Assembly: GCF_021155775.2 (NCBI RefSeq)
Contig: NC_060235.2
Location: 2,531,501 to 2,595,500, forward strand
Length of the DNA: 64,000 bases
Source of the DNA: Neodiprion pinetum
Taxonomy: Eukaryota > Arthropoda > Insecta > Hymenoptera > Diprionidae
Direction: 5' to 3'
This document shows, piece after piece, positions 51,835 to 63,826 of the stretch. Made by a program: the position numbers and the translations under genes. Numbering within the stretch: position 1 is the first letter of the stretch; the number at the start of each line of letters is the position of its first letter. The notes below the pieces were generated by a model. The model saw only the letters and a list, made by a program, of their open reading frames with translations. It did no database searches and was not told the DNA's origin.

Positions 51835-53776
51835 ATGACAAAGACCATATTAGTATTCATACCGAAAGAATTTTGCAATGAGAAACCAGGATACACGTTT
51901 GGCAGAGTCGTGTATGATTCCTGGAATGAATCGAAGAAATTCTTTATTATTGGTGTGAGGAAGGTGGATTCTGGCAACACGGTTAAATCAAACAGCGATT
52001 TGATAGGGTACTTCTCCGGCTCTAAGAACACGTATGGGTATTTAGATAAAACATTATCGGATTGGATAAACGTCTATTTGTCTCCAAATTCCAAGTCTAA
52101 TTCCGTTAACTGCGAATATTGCATACGTGACGTTCTCATAGACAATCGTAAGATCACACCAACCGCATATCACACTGTGATCATAATTTACGATCAAACT
52201 GCATTGCTACAGGCCGAATTGTTAGTAAACAAGGCACCATCTGGTGATCACTTTCAAGAACTGAAACAAACGCTGCAGAAAAGGTCCATAAAGGATGAGA
52301 TAAATAGGAAATCAAAATTTAGTCTCATCGGAGAGATCCTTCTGACTTATCATGCGTTATTTTTCTTGTACCAAATGCGATTCCTCTACAAAATAGCGAG
52401 CAAACTTTTGCCAATATTGAAATACTCCGCACTTGGCCTACACATGCACAGTTGGCTGGAAAACGGACAATGGACTTTGACCATGATCGTACAGAGAAAG
52501 AGAATCACATTGAAAACTGCAAACTACATTTTGGCCACGGCGCTTGACATCTTACTCGGCGTCTTGCTTTTGCGATTTTTGTTAGAAAATATTGGACATG
52601 TGCCACCCTCTCGAGTACTGCTTAACAATGCAGAGGTGATTTTTAAACAATGCTTCATACCTTATTGAACAGTTGGAAAATGAAATTGTATAACTACAGG
52701 AATGAATTGCTTTCATTTCAGAGGGTTGTTGAATCACTCAAAGGGCTGGTAAACTGGTTAATGGGAGCGCCAGCAGGTTTGAAACTGAACCACTCGTTCA
52801 ACGGGATGCTAGGTCGATTTTTCTTATACCACATCAACCTGTGGTGGACATTTTTGGTGGTTAGTGAACCTTTGCTTGAATTTGCATTCAAGGTTCTAAT
52901 CCTTTGTGGAAGACTAGGTGTCACTTTCCAAATAGCTATAATAGCTGATCTCTTGGCTCTTGTCAGCTTCCACAGTTACTGCATCTACGTTTATGCAGCA
53001 AGGTGAATATCTATACAGCACACAAATATTGGACTTTCATTGATTTGTAATTTCTAATGATCTCGGTCAAATACAGACTGTTCAATATGCAGCTGAGAGG
53101 CCTGATGGCACTGTTCCATTTGTTCCTTGGAAAGAAGAAGAATCCATTAAGGGAGAGAGTGGATTCATGTCAGTATCAGGCTGATCAATTGTTTGTTGGA
53201 ACATTGCTGTTCACTATCCTCCTGTTTCTAATGCCAACAACATGGGTTTACTACTCCGTTTTCACTATTGTGAGTAATGAAACAAAAACCAATTAAATTC
53301 GAAATCAATTGAAATCACAGAAAGAATTATTGAACAAAATTTTACTCGAGTGTATCACAAGTAAATCGGGTAGATCTATTTTCTTTCCATAGCTTCGACT
53401 CGTCCTAATAGGCCTAGGTGGATTTCTCACCAGACTTAAGTTTTACTTACAAGTTCTGCCAGTCTATGCTTTTGTAAAATGGCTTATTCGTTCCCCAGTT
53501 ATGAGCAGTAAGTAGAGCCGATAATAGATTATTTTGATTTGATGCATAGACGGTATTTCATGTGCAATTTCCAATGCTGTTCCAGGTACAATAAACATGA
53601 AGATATATCCCAGAAGTGGAGAAGGTCCTACCACCCTAATCGTGTCAACAGTTGTATCTCCATGGGGTGAAACTTGGAAACGTTGCATTCTAGAGACGAT
53701 AAACCCTCACCTGCCGGTTGAGTGGGGTAAAATTGTGAGAAATGTATTTTGGGGTCAGCTTTTGTACCCATTGTAA
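51835..53776 (+). CDS. PIGQ: GPI N-acetylglucosaminyltransferase subunit Q (PIGQ/GPI1)
   Basis: Five exons, 51835-52635, 52722-53002, 53077-53269, 53393-53507 and 53586-53776, join in phases 0, 2, 0, 1 to 526 residues. PIGQ is a subunit of the ER complex that adds N-acetylglucosamine to phosphatidylinositol, the first step of GPI-anchor synthesis. The C-terminal half is membrane-embedded, with several hydrophobic segments (for example AIIADLLALVSFH and LFVGTLLFTILLFLMP). The Gpi1-family core is visible around NWLMGAPAGLKLN, LFHLFLGKKKNPLRERVDS and the final PRSGEGPTTLIVSTVVSPWG region. The N-terminal half is soluble-looking and less conserved. The start used is the ATG of MTKTILVFIPKEF. A polyadenylation signal AATAAA lies at 53806-53811. 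Confidence 0.9.
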
Positions 53777-53805
53777 ATAACCGCTCCATGTATTAAGAAA
53801 CTATT

Positions 53806-53811
53806 AATAAA
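53806..53811 (+). terminator. Polyadenylation signal of PIGQ
   Basis: A canonical AATAAA lies 30 bases after the PIGQ stop codon, in the 154-bp tail-to-tail gap before the CCSMST1-like gene. Confidence 0.6.
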
Positions 53812-53930
53812 TGATTGATGGTTTTTGCTATTTCTATCTCATTTCATTATTTATTATTGTTTACTGTATATTATGTAGTAGGATTGTGATGTAGAAGTGT
53901 AGGATTAAATGAAACTAAATACGGCAGACA

Positions 53931-54641
53931 CTATTTGTCCATTTTTTGTTTTTCGATTTCCCTCAATCTCGCCTCTATTTCTTTTGTATCAAGATTACGT
54001 TCCCGATTAAACTTTAGGACAGCTCTTAATTGAACTTCTTCTAGACCCTCTATGTGATCATAAAGCGTTAAATCAAAGTGTCTATCGATGTCGCTTTCTT
54101 CCCTTAGAATGCCGAAATATATAAGAAACGCAGCTGTGCTCGCAATCACAACGTACATCTGGTACCAAGGTTCATCCGATATTTTTCCCGTTCTTGATTT
54201 CATAGCTATCCAAGTATCAGCCTTACTACCGGTGAATCGCAATGGCTCTTCATATTGTTCCTCATTTTTGTAATCCTTTGATTTATTTGAAACGTTGGCC
54301 AAGGTTCTCCAACCTATCGGTGTCGATAGTTTTCTGCAAGTAAAGTTAAATCCAGTTATTCTAGTATCACGAACTGATATTAATGGTTGCAGGACAATAT
54401 TGCGTATTATGGTGCAATAAACGGGTAGACAAGAAGCGACCTAACCTCAAATAGAAATGGATTTTCTTTTTATTGTATAGCTGATTAATCTAAAGAGGTT
54501 GAAAGACGAAAAAGCGAATCACAACTACAATCAAATATAGCTTACTTTAAGCAGTGTGAAAAATCTACGTTACCTTGGCGTTAATAAATTACATTCGGAG
54601 AAAATTGTTCCAGCAATTCTGCGCAGCATAGCAGACGCCAT
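53931..54641 (-). CDS. CCSMST1-family small mitochondrial membrane protein
   Basis: Two exons on the minus strand, 54574-54641 and 53931-54333, join in phase 2 (AG|A, Arg) to 156 residues. The N-terminus MASAMLRRIAGTIF is an amphipathic basic presequence, so mitochondrial import is likely. The family core is PLRFTGSKADTW, then PWYQMYVV, one membrane segment (about VVIASTAAFLIYFGIL) and LREESDID immediately after it. This order and the LREES motif match the vertebrate CCSMST1 family. The C-terminus is a charged helix, probably coiled coil (EEVQLRAVLKFNRERN...). The molecular role is poorly known. It is tail-to-tail with PIGQ and head-to-head with TOP3A. Confidence 0.75.
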
Positions 54642-55024
54642 GTTTCTGGAGTTCTACAGAGTTCTACATAACCGAAAACAAATGTCAACACACACTTTCG
54701 ATTTATTTTATAATTTATTTTAAGTTAATATTAATTTGAAAAAGTATGCTTTAGGTTTACGTAAATTCACTAAGCTTCGGAGTTTTTTTCACTCATGTTT
54801 TCTACTTTTCAGTATACCGCAACTGCTTAATGCATTTTGTATTACAAACAAAGATCAACCGGCTAGTTTTTGGTGAGTAGAATGTGAACAAAACACTTCT
54901 CTAATCACCGAGTATTTTTGGTTAATTCCAAACGATTGATTGCGGCAATAATCTAATCTTATCAAGTCAAAAGTATTTCGTTAACGTCTATTTCTTCTTT
55001 ATTTCTTCGCTTTTACTTGTCCGC
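54642..55024. promoter_or_regulatory. Bidirectional promoter region, CCSMST1-like gene / TOP3A
   Basis: Only 383 bp lie between two divergent start codons, so both promoters and 5' leaders must share this segment. It is AT-rich with no obvious TATA element at a fixed distance. A small undetected leader intron upstream of TOP3A cannot be excluded. Confidence 0.5.
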
Positions 55025-58000
55025 ATGAAATTTACATCGAAAATTACGAAGATAAAGGTTAAGAAATATTTGTTTATAGATTTAAGAACTACATGGATTC
55101 AACTGGCCAAATTAAGTAGCAGTGATACTGTCAAAGAGCTGTACAATAGCGGTAAAAACGTCATGAAGGTGTTGAATGTTGCTGAAAAAAATGACGCAGC
55201 TAAAGGTATAGCTGGCTATCTTTCACGTGGGTCTTCGCATCGGGTAACTATTGGTTTCTATTTTGTTTTTTCATCTGTAAAATTCACAACACCACTTGCT
55301 GCCAAACTCTGAAATATCGTAACTGGTCAGATAAACAATTAACACGCCAATAGTACTAGTAAAGTCAATTATTTTCAGCGAGAAGGACTATCAGTATATA
55401 ACAAGATCTACGAATTTGATACCCAGCTATGGGGCCAGCAGTGCAAAATGATAATGACGTCGGTATCTGGTCACCTGTTGAATCATGAATTTGTCGGAGG
55501 ATATCGTAATTGGCAGGGATGTAATCCACTATCTCTATTTGAAGCACCTGTGGTTAAGCAGTGCGAGGAGAATTTTATGAAAATAAAAAAAACCTTAGAG
55601 AGGGAGGCTAAGGGTTGCCAGGCACTGATTATATGGACAGATTGCGATCGAGAGGGTGAAAACATAGGCTTTGAAGTTATACAAGTTTGCCAAGCTGTGA
55701 AGCCCACCATTAAGATATACCGGTAGTTATTGGCAAGGTCAAAACTGTCAATAAATGTTACTACCAGTTCGAAGTATATCTTTACTTGGCTATTTTTTTC
55801 AGAGCAAAATTTTCGGAAATAACTGCTCCATCGGTGACTCGAGCACTTCATAATTTAGGAATACCGAACAAAGCCATAAGCGATGCTGTCGACGTTAGGA
55901 GCGAATTGGACTTGAGAATAGGTAATTTAATTGTTTAATTAATCAAACGATGATATGTGGCTAGAGTTGTATTGATTAAATATGTCAACGTTATCCCAAC
56001 AGGAGCTGCATTTACACGATTTCAAACAATGAGACTTCAAAAGGTTTTTCCACAAACGCTAGCTGAGATGTTAATCAGCTATGGCAGCTGCCAGTTTCCA
56101 ACCCTGGGTTTTGTAGTAGAGAGGTTTCTCGCAATTGAAAATTTCAAGTCAGAGCCATTTTGGAAAATCAAAGTCACGGACGAACGTGATGGAATATTGG
56201 TGGAATTTAGATGGGACAGAAATCGTTTGTTTGAACGCCTTCCGTGCCAGATATTTCTGGACATGTGTTTAGAATCTCCTACTGCAACTGTAGAAAAAGT
56301 TACGTGCAAACCGAAAAGCAAATGGAGACCGCTGCCATTGGACACCGTCGTTAGTACAACTGATTTATGTAAATTATTATTATATGACAACCGATACACT
56401 TCAATTGTATTAATTTTATAGGAATTAGCCAAATTGGGTTCACGCAAGTTGAAACTAAACGCAAAGGAGACAATGAAAATAGCAGAGAAACTGTACACTC
56501 AAGGTATTATCAGCTACCCTCGTACAGAAACTAACATTTTTCCCAAGGAACTCAATCTTGTGCCACTAGTCGAACATCAATCTGCAAGTCCACAGTGGGG
56601 ACCGTTTGCACAACAAATACTGCAAAACGGGCCTTTCCCACGTCAAGGGAAAAAAAATGATGGAGCTCACCCTCCGATTCATCCTACGAAGTACATTGCT
56701 ACTTTAGGAGGTATGTTACAAAACTTTATCAACTTTACTATTAGTCTAGACCGTAATCATGGTTTGAAAATTTCAAAAATTTTGGAAAACGATCAATTTT
56801 CCCAAAAATTTGTAAAAATTTCCGCTTGGAGTAATTTTCTGACTGTATAACAATTTTTTAAATCAAGAATCCACTTTATTACAGGCAATGAGGCTCGTGT
56901 ATACGAGTTTATAGTTCGTCATTTTTTGGCCTGTATATCAAAGGATGCCGAAGGTCAAGAGACCATTGTTCACATTGATATTGCGCAGGAAAAATTTATA
57001 GCAAGTGGTCTTCATATAATTGCCAAAAATTACTTAGAAGTGTACCCGTACGAAACGTGGAATGCAAAAGAAATCCATGCATACGAAGAGGCACAAACTT
57101 TCAGACCCACTGGCATTGAAATGGTTGATGGGGAAACTTCACCTCCAAACTTGCTAACAGAAGCTGACCTAATTGCTTTAATGGATAAGCACGGAATTGG
57201 CACTGATGCAACTCACGCTGAACATATCGAGAAAATAAAATCAAGGCAATACGTGGGCCTGAAGGATCAAAAGTATTTCATTCCCGGAAAACTTGGGATT
57301 GGATTGGTCATGGGCTACGACAGTATGGGCTTTCATATGTCCAAACCACACCTCAGAGCAGGACTCGAAAACGATTTAAAGCTGTGGGTGAAATATCAAC
57401 TAGTTATGAAATAAAATATCATTATAATCAAATAAAAGAGAAATAAATAATTTCTTTCAGAATATGCGACGGTGTGAAACAGCCAGCGGATGTTTTGCAG
57501 GATCAAATATCCAGGTATAAAACAGTATTCACAGCAACGTTACAGCAGGCTGGATTAATAGACGAAGCGCTTGCACACTATCTTGACGAGCAACCAGCGC
57601 AGGTGCAGCATGCTGAAATAGCAAACCCGGATCCAGATATAATTGTATACAAGTGTCCAAAGTGCGGGAGTAATATGTTATTAAAAGATCGAAGGAACTC
57701 TCCTGGCAAATATATTGGCTGCATGGCGTTTCCGACATGTAATAATTCGATATGGTTTCCAACCACTGTTGAGAATATAGAAGTTTTGAATAACAAGTGT
57801 AACAGGGTAAGTTAAACAATTAACAAATAATCATTAAAAAACTTTGGGCCTCGGAATTTCTAGTGTGTAGTATCAAGATGGAGATTGATTAGATTGTTTC
57901 TATTTCTAGTGTCCAGGTAATATGCCATTACTTAAGTTTACCTTGCGCCAAGGTACCCTGCCGCATCTTGGAACCTCTTACACCTCTTGTATAGGAGGAT

Positions 58001-59128
58001 GTGATACAGTGCTCAATGAGACTTTTGATATTCGAACACATAGCGTACAAAATGTGCCACAAGCTGGTAATGGTGGAGCACCGCAAACAAACTCAAATCA
58101 AAATCCTAGAGCAAATCAAACACGGCAAAACGCACAAAGGCAACCTAATGGCCAGATAAATAATTCTAGAGCAAATGACACAAGCCGTACTGATTCTGGG
58201 GTGTCTACTTGGAGCTCTGCACCTTCGACGACTTCTGTACGACATAATAAGTTTTCTAATCGGTCTAGTAATCAGAATCAACAGAATATGGAGACTGATG
58301 ACACGATTCTCTGTAACTGTCATGAAAGAGCAATAGAGCTTACTGTACGTAAAGAGGGGACAAATAAAGGTAAGTTGGAAATACAGTGTTACCTTAGTAA
58401 CACATTTTTTGCTCTCTGTTTATTTTTTACTGAAAATAATTTCCGCAGGAAGACAATTCTACAAATGTGCCAAACCGCAAGAAAACAGCTGTGACTTCTT
58501 TCTCTGGGCTGCAGAAAATGCTCTACCCAATGATAATGCAAACAGAAATCATTCGCAACCATCTCGGAATACCAATAGCAGCTATAGTAATCAAACACAG
58601 CAGAGCCAAACTAATATGAGGTTCGATAGAGAAGCTGGCGGATCATCGTCATCTCAAGGCATTACCTGCACGTGTGGGCAACCGGCAAGAAAGTGAGTCC
58701 ACCAATGGAATGACTTACTTTAAATTTTAATGCACATCCGAATTTTACCAGCACCAATTGCTCTCTGTAATATCCACAGACTTACCGTACACAAGGAAGG
58801 TCCTAACAAAGGAAGAGAATTTTATGGATGCCCTCAAGGAATAGGCACTACATGTAAATTTTTTAAATGGGCTGATGAAAATGACGATGATGGTTCATGC
58901 GATAATGGACAGAGAACACACACAGGGGGCTTTCGAGGAGGTAGAAATACACAAAATGCAAATCTTCCTAGAGCAAGAAATCCAAGTAAAAGGAAGTGCG
59001 GTCTTTGCGGACAAGAAGGTATGTTTTTGATGTATACAATTACCACACTTATTTACCAAATGGATAATTTAATTATCGATATTTCAGGTCATACCAGACG
59101 TACCTGTTCACAAAATGATGCGGGTTAA
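55025..59128 (+). CDS. TOP3A: DNA topoisomerase III alpha
   Basis: Eleven exons, 55025-55243, 55379-55722, 55803-55921, 56003-56349, 56422-56710, 56885-57383, 57461-57806, 57910-58369, 58449-58692, 58780-59018 and 59088-59128, join in frame to 1,048 residues. The enzyme is type IA: it cuts one strand and, with a BLM helicase, dissolves double Holliday junctions; it also acts in mitochondria. The TOPRIM domain starts VLNVAEKNDAAKGIA, with acidic residues in WTDCDREGEN (about 159-168). The active tyrosine is in ISYPRTETN (about 375). A CPKCGSNM zinc ribbon begins near 670. The C-terminus carries two GRF zinc fingers (about 855 and 947) and a CCHC knuckle (KCGLCGQEGHTRRTC). The first ATG gives a Lys-rich leader; MKVLNVAEK further in may be the nuclear start. 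The exon 6 donor is CT|GTGGGT. Confidence 0.95.
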
Positions 59129-59216
59129 GACAATTTATTGAATCAATTTAATAATAAGAAAAATCTTCAAGACTTTGATAGTTTAATTGTAAAAATGTGA
59201 TATTATGTGTAATTAC

Positions 59217-59892
59217 CTAAGTACTTTTCGAGTGTGACGGTTTATCTTTACGAGCGTCGAGTTCTTTGCCATATAAATTAGACTCTGCTGTCGTTTGCGT
59301 CAGCTAGAAAAAAATTAACGATCAAATCTGTAACATTAGTTTCATTTTTCATAAAGAACGGTGTAATACGCTATCTTTTTTCTACTGCGTTAAAACAATT
59401 GTACGCGTATTGTTGGTGTCCCAGAGATACAACGAGCCAATAAACAGAGATAACAGTAATGAGAGTGTAATTTACTAATAGCACTAACGACATCATTTAC
59501 GACTTTTTATTACAGTAGAGGGATAATTACCATGTCAAGCATTAGTTCGAACTTTAGCTTCAGAATATTATTCTCCTCTTCAAGCTTCTTCACTTCCTTT
59601 CGGAGTCGTTCATTCTCTTTGTAAGTTCCACCAACTTTGCCAGATTCTATGAAAATGAAGAAATGGAAAATGGAAAAGTATTCTGAGATTGGGCTCGACT
59701 GAATTTACCAGGAATCCACTGTCCACTGTCGAATACAGTCTCTTGGTCACCGAGTCGCAAACGTATGGGTCCAACATCAGGCCCTAATTCTTTTTCGATC
59801 CTTTTAGGGCTAAGATCCTTGTTTGCCAACGAAACGAATGCTCTTCTAGTAGGCGTTTTTTTGGGTGAAAACTTGTTTGAAAACAACGGCAT
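59217..59892 (-). CDS. cby: Chibby homologue (CBY1)
   Basis: Three exons on the minus strand, 59709-59892, 59531-59646 and 59217-59303, join in phases 1 and 0 to 128 residues, the usual Chibby size. Chibby binds the C-terminal region of beta-catenin/Armadillo and damps Wnt signalling; in many animals it also works at the ciliary base. The N-terminal signature FSNKFSPKKTPTRRAFVSLA matches the family's FSPKKTP block. It is followed by FDSGQWI and then a C-terminal coiled coil (ENERLRKEVKKLEEENNILK). An in-frame ATG lies nine codons upstream (MTFHRGLRN); I chose MPLFSNK because family members start there. It ends 88 bp from the TOP3A stop, tail-to-tail. Confidence 0.92.
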
Positions 59893-60226
59893 GTTTCGCA
59901 AACCTCGATGAAATGTCAAGAATATTGTTGGTTATGTTTGTATAAACAACCAAGAGTCCATCTTGTATCACTGATAATACAATCCTATGATCCGACATCT
60001 GTTACGACGAATTAGGACTAAGCAGATAAAAACTGGTGGACTAAACCGCCATTAGTTTACAAATACTGTCAACCATCTACACCCAGATTTTTTCCATGTG
60101 CGCAAGTGCTCGCAAATCACTCAGCTGAAGGAAAACAATGTTTGAAATTACGTAAAAACGTTGTATTCGATCAAAAGCTTATCTTACCGTGAAAACTTGA
60201 CGAAAACGTTAGATAAAAACTTGGAG
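59893..60226. promoter_or_regulatory. Bidirectional promoter region, Chibby / unknown gene
   Basis: A 334-bp segment separates two divergent start codons and must hold both promoters. It contains the palindrome-like GTGCGCAAGTGCTCGCAA near 60098. No other gene is seen. Confidence 0.45.
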
Positions 60227-63200
60227 ATGTCTAAGCGATATTCGGACCGTCGAAGTTCACGACGACGTACCAGGCAAAGCTTTCAGAGTGAAATTTCTGG
60301 CGTACTCGATTCCGATTCAAACGTCGACATTGACGATGAAGGTGAGTTGATTTGACAGTCACTTTATACTAAACAACTATCATCCCTCGGTGACTTCACA
60401 TCAGAACGAAACTTTGTATCTTAAGGTAATCCATTGTGGTTTCGAGAATTGGAAAATAATTCCGTAAGCATACGTCCATCAAAGCGCTTCAGTGCAATTC
60501 AAAATGAGGTAACGACACTTGATTCAAATTCTGAGCCCGATTTAACACCGCTGCGAAAGTCCTGGTGGAAGGATCTCGATAACACACCAGATATTCTACC
60601 CCATAAGCGCGTTCAATCTACCGCTGCCAGGAATAAAAGCCATGTGTCGAGTAAGCCCAAGTTTATAAATACTTCTACAGCCTTGCTTTTAACTAAATGC
60701 AGTTGATTTCACTACAAGGCACTCCATGGTTACCATTCCTTAGAGTTGACTGCACATGCAATACTTGAAGAACTGTTATAATAAAGCAAACTTGTTTGAG
60801 TGTCATAATTAAATTATCAATTCCAGAAAACCATGTGCCAGATTCAGACATCTCGAATGTTTCATCCATAGACGAAAGTCTGATTAAGCAGAAGTCTAGA
60901 CTGCGTCATAATAAGCGAGAGAGCTTACAGAAGAATGTTTTTTCTGATGTACTAGAATCATCAAAAGTATCAATTAGTTCTGAAAAGGGTGATCGGTCCA
61001 CTCAGGACAGAGATAAGCAAGACACAAGTGTCTCCCCATCGACTTCTGATACTAGTAAAAGTATAGAAAAGGTCCGGAAGCTGCCGTTCAAAAAAAGAAG
61101 ACAAGTTACGCCAATAGGAGTGTCTGAGAACCTTAATGAAAATCCTGAAAACAATTTGCCCAATGTTTTTGAAAATGTATTAGAAGAATCGATTTCGATT
61201 AGTAGCTCACCTCATGAAAATATAGTGGCCCATCACAGTAATCTGTCTATTAACAGTGCAGAAACATTGAAATTAAAACGTCCATCGTCACAGAACCGCA
61301 ATGAGTTACAGAACAATTCATCAACAGGTAAACAGCTATTTTATGAGCAACTGGGCAGGTGAAATTTAAATTATTGATGTTGAAAATCTTCATGAATGTA
61401 ATTTTTTACATTTTTATTTGGTCATAGATGTCAGCTCGCGGGTTTTGGAATCTCCACAAGCAAAATCACCCCGTAAGAAGCGAACCATCTTTACAGCAAC
61501 TAGGAAGAGAAAAATACCGAATTTTTCTGAATTATTGACTGATGAAAGTGAAGACGAACAGCTAGGTGATCAGTCTTCAAATGAAGATGTGGTGAAGTCA
61601 AATCAGAAGGAAACAATTACAGGTATAGAGCTATTTTTTGAGCAGTTGGGCAGGTGAAATTTAAATTATTTGTATTGAAAATGTTCGTAAATATGATATT
61701 CTACATTCTCATTTGGTTGTAGATATCAGTTCGCGAGTTTCAGAATCTCCAAAAGTAAAATCACCCCGTAAGAAGCGTACCACCTTTACAGCAACTAGGA
61801 AGAGAAAAACACCAAATTTTTCTGAACTATTAAATGATAAAAGTGAAGACGAACAACTGGGTGATCAGTCTTCGAATGAAGGGGTGGTGAAGTCAATTCA
61901 GAAGGAAACAATTACAGGTATAGAGCTATTTTTTGAGCAGTTCGGCAGGTGAAATCTAAATTATTGGTATTGAAAATGTTCGTAAATATGATATTCTACA
62001 TTCTCATTTGATTGTAGATATCAGTTCGCGGACTTCGAAATCTCCACAAGCAAAATCACCCCGTAAGAAGCGTACCATCTTTACAGCAACTAGGAAGAGA
62101 AAAACACTGAATTTTTCTGAATTGTTAAACGATGAAAGTGAAGACGAACAGCTGAGTGATCGGTCTTCAAATAAAGGGGTAGTGAAGTCAAATCAAAATG
62201 AAGTAATTACTGAATCTGGCACTGAGCCATCTCAAATCATAGGTAAACTTTAAATCTTTTTATTAAATCAAAGTCTGATACTACAGTTTCATGGGTTGTG
62301 GGAATCAATACGAAAGGCATTTTATACAAAGTTCGAGTAATCTAACTAATCTAATAATCTTCACATCTATCGACGTTGGACAATTAATTTTTTCGACAGG
62401 TTCACAAAGCAACATTCTGGCACCACAAAGGGATTTACATTCAGAAGACAGTATCGAGAAATCACGGGGGACTTTTCTTCGTAAAAAGCGAAAAAGTAAT
62501 CAGGAACAAATGTTTGCACAAGCCTTGGAATCTTCCAGTTCTCCTGTTTACTCTGAGACTCCTGAAGGTGAAAAAATTGATACTCGTACACGTTCGAGGT
62601 ACGAATCAGAAAAGTCTGATTTTGAGAGACAATCCATGACTAGAAACTACGATGAAGACACGCCAGTACGTCCATCACCAAGATTACCAATCCGTCAATC
62701 TAGAAGCAAAAGCAACGCTGGCCCAGAAGAATTTGCTAGCCAGTCACGTGCTGCAAGTAACAGGAATTCTCTATACGATCATGAAATAAGAGAGGAGCGA
62801 TCCAACATTAGATTAATGATAACTTCTGATGAAGAGGAAGATCGTGAAGATATTACTAGAGATGAAGTTATCTCCAAGAGTTCTGTCAGTCTTACAAAAG
62901 TAGTCACACGTAGTTCATCAAAGCTGCCTGAGCTGCAAGAAATTTCTGGAAATGACGAATTTCAGCCTAGTGTGAACACTAGTTGGAAAGAGATACAGAA
63001 CGTAGGGGAAGTTTCTAAATCATTGCCGAAAATCAATGGCGATACGACAAGAAAAAGTAAGGGAGTATTCTCCAGCAACAAAAATAAAAGCAGCTCTGAA
63101 AGGAACTTTGGAGCCACTAGCGCTGCTCAAGATGTTATAGAAAAAAACACAGGCTCTGATTCTCACAATGAAAGAGAATCAACTCAGCATCTTGATTTGT

Positions 63201-63826
63201 CACAGAGAGCGCAACTGAGTACTCAAACAGATCCTGAAAAAGCGGCTCGCCTAAAAGGTGCACTTGAACAATTGAAGAAGAAATTTGGTTTGCCACAGAA
63301 CAGTGGAATTGAATCCTACTTTATAAAGACTGCAAAGCCGAGGGCTGCTGTTACTAATTCAGAAAAATTGGCAAGCCAGAAGAATCCTATCAGAAACCAG
63401 CGTAAAACACCATTAGTGGAACCTAACAAAGCTTATATTGTGGATGGAAAAGTGTATAAAAGACCAAAGCTTCCAAGACCCAAACTATGGGCTACCAATC
63501 ACTTGTATAAATTTTTGTGGAAACAAATGGAACCCAAATACAAACTCAAAGCCAGGATTCGGTCTGAAAAGTTTATTACTTTATTAAGTGACGTTGTATC
63601 ACTGGTAATCAGACGTAAAAAATATGAAAACTATAAGGAAAATGTACAGGATTTAATAAAAGAAATGGCTCATCTGGGAATAATAAAAACTAGAAACGAT
63701 TTCTATAAATTCTGTCAAGATTTTCTTCCTTACGACTTTCGCATAAAAGTGGTCCCAATGGTACTACCAGGAAATATTAGGAATGTTCCATTCCATCCAG
63801 AAGAACTCCACACGCCAATTTTGTAA
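60227..63826 (+). CDS. Unrecognised basic, Ser-rich nuclear-type protein with triplicated exons
   Basis: Seven exons, 60227-60341, 60426-60650, 60827-61327, 61428-61622, 61723-61917, 62018-62242 and 62400-63826, all join in phase 1 and give 960 residues. I do not recognise the family. The first 840 residues are charged, Ser/Lys/Glu-rich and probably disordered. They begin MSKRYSDRRSSRRRTRQSFQ and carry many SP and KKR clusters, as in nuclear, phosphorylated proteins. Exons 4-6 are tandem duplicates, each encoding SPRKKRTIFTATRKRK, then NFSELL and a DESEDEQL-like acidic block. The last roughly 120 residues look folded and helical (WATNHLYKFLWKQMEPKYKL ... FYKFCQDFLPYDFRIKVVPM). The overall plan recalls kinetochore or cohesin-regulator proteins, but no motif proves this. 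The start is the ATG after a short upstream open stretch. Confidence 0.8.
61428..62242 (+). repeat. Tandem exon triplication, about 295-bp unit
   Basis: Three consecutive units contain an exon plus its downstream intron. Exons begin at 61428, 61723 and 62018, exactly 295 bp apart. The first two are 195 nt; the third is longer at its 3' end (225 nt). Intron sequences are duplicated too (GAGCAGTTGGGCAGGTGAAA and ATGATATTCTACATTCTCAT recur). Every boundary is phase 1-1, so copies can be gained or lost without shifting the frame. The intron before exon 4 carries a related segment (CTGGGCAGGTGAAATTTAAA). Confidence 0.92.

Noticed and set aside
51789..52031. Minus-strand frame opposite PIGQ exon 1
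   Set aside because: Shadow of the conserved plus-strand exon.
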